A DNA stretch of 64,000 nt from Arthrobacter sp. MYb229. GTDB lineage: Bacteria > Actinomycetota > Actinomycetes > Actinomycetales > Micrococcaceae. Position numbers and translations under genes: made by a program. Below, in pieces: positions 7,639-15,116 of the stretch (the stretch's first letter is position 1; each line of letters starts with the position of its first letter). Below the pieces are notes generated by a model, which was not told where the DNA came from, searched no databases, and was given only the letters and a program-made list of their open reading frames with translations. Where the stretch lies: positions 1,116,001 to 1,180,000 of the forward strand of contig NZ_PCPS01000001.1 in NCBI RefSeq assembly GCF_002975405.1. The letters are read 5' to 3'.

Positions 7639-8316
7639 GTGAACAAGATCACCCCAGATATCGACTCGGCTACCGACGGGCGTTCGGCCCGCTGGCAGGC
7701 GCACCGCAGCCAACGCCACGAGGAGCTGCTCAAGCTCGCCCGTAAGGCGGTGCACAAGCTCGGCCCGCAGGTCTCCATGGAGGAGATCGCGGCGCACGCC
7801 AAAACCTCCAAGCCGGTGTACTACCGCTACTTCGGCGACAAGGAGGGCCTGCGCCAGGCGCTGGGCGCCGTGGTCATCTCCGACTTCCGCGACTCCATCA
7901 TCGCCGCCGGGCTCGCCGAGGGAGACGAGGCCGGGGCGCTGCGCGCAATGGTCACCGCCTATTTGGAACTGGCCAAGGGCAGCCCGAACCTGTACTTCTT
8001 CGTCACCGCGCAGACCCCGGATGTGCTCACCGCCCCGGATCGCGCGGCCACCGGCTCCACCGGGGCGCTGAACGCCTTCTTCGACGAGGTCACCTCGCTG
8101 ATGAACGAACGGCTCAGCGCGCACTTCGCCGCGCACACGCTCGCCCCCTCCAGCGCCACGGCGCTCTGGCCGCGCGCGGCGCTGGGCATGATCCGCTCCG
8201 CCGGGGAACTCTGGCTGCGCCAGCCCGAGGCGCCGGGCAAGCCGAGCCTGAACGAACTTGCCGAGGCGCTGAGCGGCTGGCTCACCCACGGCATCTCCAC
8301 CAACTCCCGCTCCTAG
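7639..8316 (+). CDS. TetR-family repressor of the fatty acyl-CoA genes
   Basis: 225 residues. The N-terminal HTH is clear at residues ~25-75 (RHEELLKLARKAVHKLG ... VSMEEIAAHAKTSKPVYYRYFGDKEGLRQAL). The C-terminal half is an all-helical ligand domain. GTG 7639 has no Shine-Dalgarno sequence, and a -10-like TACTCT ends 7 bases before it, so a leaderless mRNA is likely. It lies between a thiolase-FabG-MaoC operon and an acyl-CoA oxidase gene 19 bases downstream, and the palindrome at 7608-7638 abuts its start. An acyl-CoA-responsive role (as for actinobacterial FadR/KstR-like TetRs) is inferred from context only. Confidence 0.88.
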   Translation: MNKITPDIDSATDGRSARWQAHRSQRHEELLKLARKAVHKLGPQVSMEEIAAHAKTSKPVYYRYFGDKEGLRQALGAVVISDFRDSIIAAGLAEGDEAGALRAMVTAYLELAKGSPNLYFFVTAQTPDVLTAPDRAATGSTGALNAFFDEVTSLMNERLSAHFAAHTLAPSSATALWPRAALGMIRSAGELWLRQPEAPGKPSLNELAEALSGWLTHGISTNSRS

Positions 8317-8335
8317 CATTCGAAAGGCCCCACTT

Positions 8336-10345
8336 ATGACCAGCATCAATGTCCAAGCCCTCGCCGAACAGCTGCTCGGCCCCTACGCCGAGATCCGCAA
8401 GGCCTCCCGGGCCCGCGCCGCGGACCCGAAGCTGCAGCGCGATCCCGCGTGGTCCATGGATGAGCACCGCGAGCAGGTGCTCGGCCAGCTGAAGATCCTC
8501 GTCGAGCAGCAGGCCGTGCAGCGCGCCTTCCCGAAGGAATTCGGCGGGCAGGATGACCACGGCGGATCCATCGCCGCCTTCGAGGAACTCGTCGCCGCGG
8601 ACCCCTCGCTGCAGATCAAGGCCGGGGTGCAGTGGGGGTTGTTCGCCGGCGCCATCCTGCATCTGGGCACCGCGGAGCACCACGCCAAGTGGCTGCCCGG
8701 CGCGATGAACCTCCAGGTCCCGGGCGCCTTCGCGATGACCGAGATCGGCCACGGCTCGGACGTCGCCGCGGTGGCCACCACCGCCACCTATGATCCGGAC
8801 AGCGAAGAATTCATCATCCACACCCCCTTCGCCGCGGCCTGGAAGGAATTTCTGGGCAACGCCGCGCTGCACGGCACCGCCGCCACCGTGTTCGCGCAGC
8901 TGATCACCAACGGCGTCAACCACGGGGTGCACTGCTTCTACGTGCCGATCCGCGATGCCAACGGCGAGTTCCTGGACGGCATCGGCGGCGAGGATGACGG
9001 GCTCAAGGGCGGGCTGAACGGCATCGACAACGGTCGGCTGCACTTCACCCAGGTGCGCATCCCGCGCGGCAACCTGCTCAACCGCTACGGCGACGTGGCC
9101 GCCGACGGCAGCTACAGCTCCCCGATCTCCTCCCCGGGCCGGCGCTTCTTCACGATGCTCGGCACCCTGGTCCAGGGCCGCGTCTCGCTGGACGGCGCGG
9201 CCACCGGCGCGGCGAAGATGGCCCTGCAGATCGCGGTGACCTACGGCAACCAGCGCCGCCAGTTCAACAGCGTCTCGGACACCGAGGAGACCACGCTGCT
9301 GGACTACCAGCGCCACCAGCGCCGGCTGCTGCCCCGGTTGGCACGCACCTACGCGGCCAGCTTCGCCCACGATGAGCTGCTGGACAAGTTCGACGCGGTC
9401 TTCTCCGGCCGCGAGGACACCGACGAGGACCGCCAGGACCTGGAAACCCTGGCCGCGGCGCTCAAGTCGCTGAGCACCTGGGATGCGCTGGACACCATCC
9501 AGGAGGCCCGCGAGGCCTGCGGCGGCGCCGGCTTCATCGCCAAGAACCGCTTCACCCAGCTGCGCGCGGACCTGGACGTCTACGTGACCTTCGAGGGCGA
9601 TAACAACGTGCTGCTGCAGCTGGTGGGCAAGCGCCTGCTCACCGACTACGCCGCGGAATTCCGCAAGCTCGATACCGGGGCGATGGCCCGCTACGTGGCC
9701 AAGCAGGTGGGCACCACCGCGCTGCACCGCTCGGGGCTGCGCAGCGTCGGCCAGGCCTTCGTGGACATCTCCGATGAGCGCAAGAGCGCGAACTTCTTCA
9801 AGGATCCGGAGAACCAGCGCGAACTGCTCACCGACCGGATCAACGCGAAGGTGGCCGAGGTGGCCACCGCGCTGCGCGCCGCCGGCAAGGACAAGCTCAA
9901 GGCCGCCAACGCCTTCAACGAGAACCAGGAGCTGCTCATCGCCGCCGCCCGCGCGCACGGCGAGCTGCTGCGCTGGGAGGCGTTCACCGCCGCGCTGGAG
10001 AAGATCTCCGACGAGCCGACCCGCGAGGTGCTCACCTGGCTGCGCGACGTCTTCGCGCTGAGCGTGATCGAAGACGATCTGGGCTGGTTCCTGGGGCACG
10101 GCCGGCTGTCCATGCAGCGCGCACGCACCCTGCCGGGCTACATCAACCGGCTGCTCGCCCGCCTGCGCCCGCACGCCCAGGAGCTGGTCGACGCCTTCGG
10201 CTACACCCAGGAGCACCTGCGCGCGGAGATCTCCAGCGGCATCGAAGCCGAACGCCAGGATGAGGCGATGGCGTACTTCGCCAAGCTGCGCGCCAGCGGC
10301 CAGGCCCCGGTCAGCGAGAAATCACTGAAGAAGGCCAAGGCCTAG
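8336..10345 (+). CDS. Acyl-CoA oxidase (ACOX family)
   Basis: 669 residues, the length of acyl-CoA oxidases rather than ordinary dehydrogenases (~380-400). The enzyme would form trans-2-enoyl-CoA and pass electrons from FAD to O2, giving H2O2. FAD- and substrate-binding signatures are present: FAMTEIGHGSDVAAVATTA, GVHCFYVPIRD, and REACGGAGFIAKNRF. The catalytic-base region is YVTFEGDNNVLLQL with its Glu. The C-terminal ~200 residues form the extra ACOX helical domain. GAAAGG sits 9 bases before ATG 8336. It follows tetR at 19 bases, so it is probably co-transcribed with it. A strong hairpin terminator follows the stop. Confidence 0.9.
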   Translation: MTSINVQALAEQLLGPYAEIRKASRARAADPKLQRDPAWSMDEHREQVLGQLKILVEQQAVQRAFPKEFGGQDDHGGSIAAFEELVAADPSLQIKAGVQWGLFAGAILHLGTAEHHAKWLPGAMNLQVPGAFAMTEIGHGSDVAAVATTATYDPDSEEFIIHTPFAAAWKEFLGNAALHGTAATVFAQLITNGVNHGVHCFYVPIRDANGEFLDGIGGEDDGLKGGLNGIDNGRLHFTQVRIPRGNLLNRYGDVAADGSYSSPISSPGRRFFTMLGTLVQGRVSLDGAATGAAKMALQIAVTYGNQRRQFNSVSDTEETTLLDYQRHQRRLLPRLARTYAASFAHDELLDKFDAVFSGREDTDEDRQDLETLAAALKSLSTWDALDTIQEAREACGGAGFIAKNRFTQLRADLDVYVTFEGDNNVLLQLVGKRLLTDYAAEFRKLDTGAMARYVAKQVGTTALHRSGLRSVGQAFVDISDERKSANFFKDPENQRELLTDRINAKVAEVATALRAAGKDKLKAANAFNENQELLIAAARAHGELLRWEAFTAALEKISDEPTREVLTWLRDVFALSVIEDDLGWFLGHGRLSMQRARTLPGYINRLLARLRPHAQELVDAFGYTQEHLRAEISSGIEAERQDEAMAYFAKLRASGQAPVSEKSLKKAKA

Positions 10346-10357
10346 CTGCTCAAGCAG

Positions 10358-10387
10358 GCCCGCCGGCGGATTGCTCCGCCGGCGGGC
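10358..10387. terminator. Hairpin terminator between acyl-CoA oxidase and VOC genes
   Basis: Perfect 13-bp stem (GCCCGCCGGCGGA and its complement) with a TTGC loop, followed by a short mixed T-rich run (CTGTGTTT) on the plus strand. It lies between convergent genes and may serve both. Confidence 0.8.
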
Positions 10388-10395
10388 TGCTGTGT

Positions 10396-10836
10396 TTAAA
10401 TCGGCTGCGCGAGCGCAACCAGGATCCCCTCGGGCCCGCGCACGTAGGCCATCTGCCAGCTGTCCTGGTACTCGCCGATGCCGCCGACCAGCTCATACCC
10501 CTCGGCCTGCAGCCCGGCGACCATGCCGCGCAGGTCCTCCACCTCAAAGGCGACGTTGCGGATGCCCAGTTCGTTGGCCATCGCCTGCGGCTGTCCGGGC
10601 CCGTGCTCGGGCCGTTCGAAGCTGGACAGCTCGATCCCCGCGGCACCGTCCTCGGCCAGCAGCATCACCACATTGGTGCGCGATCCGGGGATCCCGCAGA
10701 CGGTTTCCAGAAACTCGCCCTCCATCCCGTCCACGCGCCCGGCGACGTGCATCCCCAGGCTCACAAAGAATTTGGTCACCGCATCCAGATCGGCGACGGT
10801 GATTCCCACATGGTCGAACTTCTTGATCCGTGGCAT
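10396..10836 (-). CDS. VOC/glyoxalase-fold protein
   Basis: 146 residues, two beta-alpha-beta-beta-beta modules. The first metal ligand is His9 in KKFDHVGITVADLDAVTKFF. A central Glu occurs in GIELSSFERPEHGPG, and the C-terminal Glu lies in RGPEGILVAL. It resembles lactoylglutathione lyase-like or dioxygenase-like members. Because this bacterium probably uses mycothiol, a glutathione-dependent glyoxalase I role is unlikely; the substrate is unknown. AAGGG lies 7 bases before ATG 10836. No partner genes are evident. Confidence 0.8.
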   Translation of the reverse strand: MPRIKKFDHVGITVADLDAVTKFFVSLGMHVAGRVDGMEGEFLETVCGIPGSRTNVVMLLAEDGAAGIELSSFERPEHGPGQPQAMANELGIRNVAFEVEDLRGMVAGLQAEGYELVGGIGEYQDSWQMAYVRGPEGILVALAQPI

Positions 10837-10933
10837 GGCGCAATCCCTTCGGGTTTCGTATGGCGCAAGTCCACATGCTACGCCCGCCCGGCGCCGGGCA
10901 CCACAGCTGCTCAGGTTTTCTGCTGAGCAGAAG

Positions 10934-11524
10934 TCATAGCCGCCCGATGATCGACGCGGTCGACTCGACCGAGGCGAACCCGCCGCCCGATAAGTTGGTG
11001 GCGCTCACCTGCGTGAGCTGTTCGGCGCTAATCTTCAAGCCATCGTCGCCTGCGAGATCGAAGGTATGGCAGGCATCGATGGCCACCTGCGTGTTGAAGC
11101 CCAGGTTTCCGGCCATCCGCGCCGTGGTCTCCACGCACATATTGGTTTGTATGCCGCACAGGACGATGTGGCTGATGTTCTGCCCGGTGAGCCAACTTGC
11201 CAGATCCGGGGTGCCGTAGAACGAAGAATTCACGGTTTTAGTGATCCTGACGCTCGGAACGACATGTGCCAGGAACGGCTTCAGCTTCGACGTTGCGTGC
11301 TGCGGGTGGAACGTTGAACCGATGAGCTTGGAAGTGTGGGTGACGATGACGATCGGCAAACCGCGCTCTTGCCAGCAGGCGAGCAGCCTTTGCATATTCA
11401 TTTCGGCCTCGGGGTTGTTTCGCCTCCCCCAGTGCTCGGCACAGTCGAAAGTTTGTTGCACGTCGATCATTACCAGTGCAGGATGTGCCGATGGCGCGGA
11501 TTGGTCGATGTTGATTTCATTCAT
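10934..11524 (-). CDS. Isochorismatase-like cysteine hydrolase
   Basis: 196 residues from ATG 11524. The family triad is present: Asp in ALVMIDVQQTFD, a Lys in RITKTVNSSFYGT, and the nucleophilic Cys in GIQTNMCVETTARMAGNLGF. The cis-peptide region (LCGIQTNM) precedes the Cys as in nicotinamidases, N-carbamoylsarcosine amidases and related amide hydrolases. The substrate is unknown. The gene is divergent from a GlxA-type regulator whose N-terminal half is also a DJ-1/PfpI-like domain; this pairing with cysteine hydrolases is frequent and suggests that the regulator controls this gene. No clear Shine-Dalgarno sequence is seen. Confidence 0.87.
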   Translation of the reverse strand: MNEINIDQSAPSAHPALVMIDVQQTFDCAEHWGRRNNPEAEMNMQRLLACWQERGLPIVIVTHTSKLIGSTFHPQHATSKLKPFLAHVVPSVRITKTVNSSFYGTPDLASWLTGQNISHIVLCGIQTNMCVETTARMAGNLGFNTQVAIDACHTFDLAGDDGLKISAEQLTQVSATNLSGGGFASVESTASIIGRL

Positions 11525-11597
11525 GGTTACTACTTTGCCGCCGGAAAGGCGCATACCGTGAGCGGCAGTTTTGACACTGTTCGATGATTTACCGCCA

Positions 11598-11603
11598 TAT
11601 AAT
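11598..11603 (+). promoter_or_regulatory. -10 box of the GlxA-type regulator gene
   Basis: Perfect TATAAT, 6 bases before ATG 11610. A TTGACA at 11571-11576 lies 21 bases upstream, too far for an ideal -35. The spacing to the ATG implies a leaderless transcript. Confidence 0.6.
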
Positions 11604-11609
11604 TGGGTG

Positions 11610-12566
11610 ATGCTCACCGTAGCCCTTTTGCTCATGCCAGGATCTAGACTTTTTGACGTCGCCATCGTCTCCGAGACCTGGGCAACCGAACGAATCTCGT
11701 CGCCGCCCTTGGATCTGGAGCTTCGTCGATGCTCCGCTGAATCGGGGCTCGTAGAGCTGACCGACGGGGCTACCTGCGCCGCGAATGGATCCCTCGAGTG
11801 GGCAGCACACGCGGACGTGTTGCTGATCCCCGGGTTAGGCAACGCCCGCAGCATTCCAGATGCCAAATACCTGCGAACCATCAGCGAAGCGCACCAACGG
11901 GGGGCGACCGTCGCATCGCTCTGCTCGGGCGCCTTCGTCTTGGCGGAGGCCGGCCTGTTGGATGGACAGAGCGCAACCACGCACTGGGCCTTGGCCGATG
12001 AATTCGCCCAACGATTTCCGCAAGTCGAGGTGGACCCCTCGGCGCTCTTCGTCGGCGGCAATCGCGTCTGGACATCGGCCGGCGTGGCCGCGGGCATCGA
12101 TTTGAGCATCCACTTGATCCGCCAGTTGTGCGGCGGAAAGATCGCCACAACGGTTTCTCGTTCCATGGTGATGGCACCGCACCGCGCCGGAGGGCAGGCA
12201 CAATTCGTCCGCACTCCGGTAGCCCTCAAGGATGCCGATGGGCAAGCACTTCACGCCGTGCGCAGCCTGTTGCAAGAAGATCCAAGCCAATCCCGAACCG
12301 CCGCTGACTATGCCAGGCGCGCCTGCATGTCCGAACGGACCTTTCTTCGACGCTTCGCTGCGGAAACGGGAACCACACCGCAGCAATGGGTGATGCGGTG
12401 GCGCGTCGATGAGGCCAGCCAATTGCTGGAGGACAGCACCAACTCCATTGCCGAGATCGCACGGGCGGTCGGCTATGCGACACCCGTCTCCTTCCGCCAG
12501 AGATTCCGGGCGATCAAGGGAGTGGCCCCGGCGGAATACCGCAAGGCTTTCCAGCTGCGGGGCTAG
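11610..12566 (+). CDS. GlxA-family transcriptional regulator (DJ-1/PfpI + AraC HTH)
   Basis: 318 residues. Residues ~1-180 form a class I amidotransferase-like (DJ-1/PfpI) domain with the nucleophile-elbow motif ASLCSGAFVLAEAGLLDG; this domain usually binds a ligand and is not catalytic in such regulators. Residues ~215-318 are an AraC/XylS pair of HTHs (ARRACMSERTFLRRFAAETG and AEIARAVGYATPVSFRQRFR). ATG 11610 is chosen because a TATAAT box ends 6 bases upstream, which excludes the longer frame from 11571. It faces a cysteine hydrolase gene across an 85-base gap and probably activates it. Confidence 0.9.
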   Translation: MLTVALLLMPGSRLFDVAIVSETWATERISSPPLDLELRRCSAESGLVELTDGATCAANGSLEWAAHADVLLIPGLGNARSIPDAKYLRTISEAHQRGATVASLCSGAFVLAEAGLLDGQSATTHWALADEFAQRFPQVEVDPSALFVGGNRVWTSAGVAAGIDLSIHLIRQLCGGKIATTVSRSMVMAPHRAGGQAQFVRTPVALKDADGQALHAVRSLLQEDPSQSRTAADYARRACMSERTFLRRFAAETGTTPQQWVMRWRVDEASQLLEDSTNSIAEIARAVGYATPVSFRQRFRAIKGVAPAEYRKAFQLRG

Positions 12567-12686
12567 AACGGAGCCCCTGGCTACCACCGGCCTGCCCGCG
12601 GAAAATCGAGACGTTCCAGCAGCAATTCTGCGCAACGCGAGCAGCGTGACGCTCTGCAAGAGCTTTTGAAATAGTCCAGGGCCCGC

Positions 12687-13715
12687 CTAGTTGCTGCTCT
12701 TCGCCGCTTCCAGCGCCCGGTAGGCATTGATCAGCGCGGCGGTTTCGATTGCAGTTTTGACGTCGGGCATGGAGATGACGTGCTGCTGGTGGTAGCCCAT
12801 ATCGATCAGCACCGCGGGACCATCGCCGGTGATGAATCCCCTATCCGAAATATCCGATCGGTATCCCCAGCCTCCGTAGTCCAACGCCTTGATGTCTTTG
12901 ATATGAACGCCTTTGATGCCGGCATAGTCCAGCTTCATAACCTTCCAAAAGCCGGAGGCCACGAACCGGGTTCCCGCCGAATCAACCACAAAGGTCCCGG
13001 CGAAAAAGATCCAGCAGATGGCTCCCGCGACAATCGAGGAAAAGACGATGTAAAACTGATCCATATACCAGCCGACAAGCACCGCCAGCAGCGCAAACGC
13101 CACCAGCAGATAGCGCAGCGGCGTCACCCGCAACGGGATTTCGTGGACTACGCGGTGCGCAGCGCGCTCCTCCTGGGTTCTTGATGCCAAGGAATCCGGA
13201 TCATTGGCTAGTTCATCGGCCCGAACAGCTTCCACGCTTTGCTCGCGCACGATCTCCTCGGGACGGTAGGCCATAGCGGTTGCAAATCCTGCCAGGACGG
13301 AAGCGACAATGGCTCCGGCAATCACCGGGCTGGAAAACGCAGCATGTTCTGCGGTCACGCGATCGATTTGGCCGGCTACGAGGGCGAGGAACAGACCGGC
13401 AACCATGGAACTCAAGGCTACGCCGAAGCCCAGTCCGATGCGTGCAAGCATGAGCGAATGCGCACGCAGCAAAATCGCCGACCAGCATATGGCAACGCCA
13501 ACAAACACCGTCAGCAGCACGGTCGATATGGCCACATTGGCGAGCGTGGCAAACTCGTCGACCTCCCCCCTGCCGTTCCAATGAACCGCAAGCTTTGCAG
13601 GTAATCGGCCTTGCACGCTGTACATCCACCCGCAAGCACTCAGCGCCAAGACCAGCAACCCGACGATGCTTCCGATAGCCCAATTTCTGCTGTACGTCTT
13701 CTTCTGTTCCGCCAC
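12687..13715 (-). CDS. DUF1648-type multispanning membrane protein
   Basis: 342 residues from GTG 13715, with GAAAGG 6 bases upstream. The N-terminal ~170 residues hold four to five membrane segments. The DUF1648-like stretch LPAKLAVHWNGRGEVDEF follows the first segment, as in SdpI/YhdP-like proteins where a 'set to zero' HWN..G..D motif recurs. Two more segments lie near residues 235-275, then a C-terminal soluble domain with KLDYAGIKGVHIKDIKALDYGGWGY. The role is unknown; related proteins act in immunity to cell-envelope toxins. It may be co-transcribed with the small frame at 13739-13918. A second, shorter DUF1648 protein lies at 16597-17106. Confidence 0.7.
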   Translation of the reverse strand: MAEQKKTYSRNWAIGSIVGLLVLALSACGWMYSVQGRLPAKLAVHWNGRGEVDEFATLANVAISTVLLTVFVGVAICWSAILLRAHSLMLARIGLGFGVALSSMVAGLFLALVAGQIDRVTAEHAAFSSPVIAGAIVASVLAGFATAMAYRPEEIVREQSVEAVRADELANDPDSLASRTQEERAAHRVVHEIPLRVTPLRYLLVAFALLAVLVGWYMDQFYIVFSSIVAGAICWIFFAGTFVVDSAGTRFVASGFWKVMKLDYAGIKGVHIKDIKALDYGGWGYRSDISDRGFITGDGPAVLIDMGYHQQHVISMPDVKTAIETAALINAYRALEAAKSSN

Positions 13716-13738
13716 GGCGCCCTTTCGCCTACCAGACC

Positions 13739-13918
13739 CTAAAGCCCATTCATTAGAATGAACACTACCAAGTGAAATAGGAGTCTTACAATAATCTGAG
13801 GATCCCTTGTCGAGCACTGGAAGGACTTCAAGACGAGTGCCGAAAGTAACGCGGCAAGGGATCCGCTCGTAGCTCCCAAAGCCATGACGCTCGCCCCAGG
13901 ATGAATCGAATCCGGCAT
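13739..13918 (-). CDS. Possible 59-residue small membrane protein
   Basis: ATG 13918 follows AAGG at a spacing of 6 bases. The frame encodes one polar start, then two hydrophobic stretches (ALGATSGSLAALLSALVLKS and IIVRLLFHLVVFILMNGL), and ends at TAG 13739-13741. The next gene, a DUF1648 protein, starts 23 bases on. Good translation signals and spacing support it, but no family is recognised, and a chance frame in decayed DNA is possible. Confidence 0.3.
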   Translation of the reverse strand: MPDSIHPGASVMALGATSGSLAALLSALVLKSFQCSTRDPQIIVRLLFHLVVFILMNGL

Positions 13919-14201
13919 TTAATGCCTTGATGGCAATCCGCTCCAACTCGGCGATGCTTGCTTCAGCAAATCCGGATGCGATCTCTTGCCGAGAGCAAAC
14001 GCTTCTTCAGCGCCGGCATCAAATTCCGCGGCATCCCTTCCTGCGCCATAGGCTTGGCGCCTGCACGCTCCCCTGTCTCGAAGATCGGAAGGCTTTAATT
14101 ACCCCCTACGCTCCAGCGGAAAGTTGCCCCTCTTCTTCTTGGCTGAGCTGCCATACGGAACCAAGCGGTTGCCGTTGAGCTCGGCGGTGCCGGCGGATGG
14201 G
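13919..14201. other. Intergenic stretch without recognisable genes
   Basis: About 280 bases between the DUF1648 unit and the toxin gene. I see no protein-like frame, RNA gene or terminator with a T tract. Composition is mixed and the segment borders the accessory island. Confidence 0.4.
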
Positions 14202-14768
14202 TTAGCTCTCAGCGTTACGGGACCAATGCTGCATGAGTCTTTGCTGGGCTTGCTGTTCGCTCAGTCCTGAAATCTCTTGTGCGGACAGATGAAGTTGTTC
14301 TATGAGCGCAGCTTCCATCCACTCGGGCAGGACAGATCCCCGTGCGGGTTCAGGTGTGGCTTCAACGGATTCGTAGAGCCGTCCCATCTGGACAATGACG
14401 TCTTTGAGCGATTGAATCTTCGGGTCATCGCCCATGCGTGCGACCCGTGAGGTGAGCTCATCGTAAACTTCGCCATCCGAACGGGCGCCAACAGCCCAGA
14501 CCTCAGAAATATCAAGAATTAGGCGGCCGGATGCGTCTTCGGTAATGCGCCATACGATTCTCCAGTCGCGATCGCCAACGACCAACTTGCGGAAACCGAC
14601 TAGCGCACCGAGCAAAGGCTCGCCAGCCTCAGGAGATTTTTCGAGCAGCAGCATCTTCTTGAACACGGATCGCACGATCTGCGGATCCTTGTTGTGAAGA
14701 CGGTACAAATCAGATACTGCGTCATCAGTTAGCCGGACGATGCACAGGCGCTCTTGAGGCTGATTCAC
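14202..14768 (-). CDS. RelE/ParE-family toxin with a long C-terminal extension
   Basis: 188 residues, about twice the family's usual 85-100. Residues ~8-100 fit the RelE/ParE fold: an N-terminal helical hairpin (LTDDAVSDLYRLHNKDPQIVRSVFKKMLLLEKSP), then strands with FRKLVVGDRDWRIVWRI and LILDISEVWAVGARSDGEVY. RelE proteins cut mRNA on the ribosome; ParE proteins inhibit gyrase. Residues ~105-188 are an extra helical, acidic and Gln-rich domain (EQLHLSAQEISGLSEQQAQQ). The start ATGA overlaps the antitoxin stop by 4 bases, which is typical coupling. The extension's purpose is unknown. Confidence 0.85.
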   Translation of the reverse strand: MNQPQERLCIVRLTDDAVSDLYRLHNKDPQIVRSVFKKMLLLEKSPEAGEPLLGALVGFRKLVVGDRDWRIVWRITEDASGRLILDISEVWAVGARSDGEVYDELTSRVARMGDDPKIQSLKDVIVQMGRLYESVEATPEPARGSVLPEWMEAALIEQLHLSAQEISGLSEQQAQQRLMQHWSRNAES

Positions 14769-15073
14769 GAATTATCAGACTGGGCTTCTTCGGCATTTTC
14801 CGCCTCAAGCTCTGCGCGGTTCAAATCAAAGAATTCCATCGCTTGGTCAAGAGTCGTGCGTACGCCGCTATCGGTGGCAAAGCGTGCCATCACCAGCGCA
14901 GCATCGCGGAGGGTGTCACGGTCATGGCGCAGCTGAGCGATTTCCTTGGCGGAAACGACTTCGGCCACAACCTTGCCATGGCGCGACAAAGGGGTATCCC
15001 GGCCTTCTTCGGCGGCGGCGACAAGCGCAGAAAGTCCCGCGCGTGATGCTTCGGTGATACTCAAAGTAGTCAT
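14765..15073 (-). CDS. Phd/YefM-family antitoxin
   Basis: 102 residues from ATG 15073. The start MTTLSITEASRAGLSALVAA followed by RHGKVVAEVVSAKEI is the N-terminal DNA-binding and dimer domain of Phd/YefM antitoxins. The C-terminal part (RDTLRDAALVMARFATDSG ... EFFDLNRAELEAENAEEAQ) would wrap the toxin. A TATAGT box ends 6 bases before the ATG, which excludes the longer frame and implies a leaderless mRNA. Two TAGA-TCTA palindromes overlap or flank that promoter (15086-15108), as expected for autoregulation by the toxin-antitoxin complex. Confidence 0.88.
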   Translation of the reverse strand: MTTLSITEASRAGLSALVAAAEEGRDTPLSRHGKVVAEVVSAKEIAQLRHDRDTLRDAALVMARFATDSGVRTTLDQAMEFFDLNRAELEAENAEEAQSDNS

Positions 15074-15079
15074 ATGAAA

Positions 15080-15108
15080 ACTATATAGATTTCTACCTAG
15101 ATTTTCTA
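15080..15108 (-). promoter_or_regulatory. Promoter and tandem operator of the toxin-antitoxin operon
   Basis: On the minus strand, TATAGT (15085-15080) lies 6 bases before ATG 15073. Two short palindromes of the type TAGAtt(t)TCTA sit at 15086-15095 and 15098-15108, centres about 12-13 bp apart, so two dimers would bind the same face of the helix directly upstream of and next to the -10 box. Confidence 0.6.
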
Positions 15109-15116
15109 GTGGGCGC

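Noticed and set aside
8282-10216. Long open frame antisense to the acyl-CoA oxidase
   Set aside because: High GC at third positions keeps the antisense frame open; its composition is Gly/Gln/Val/Arg-rich and matches no protein.
11571-11609. TTG start for the GlxA-type regulator at 11571
   Set aside because: The interval contains the TATAAT promoter box, so it is upstream of the transcript.
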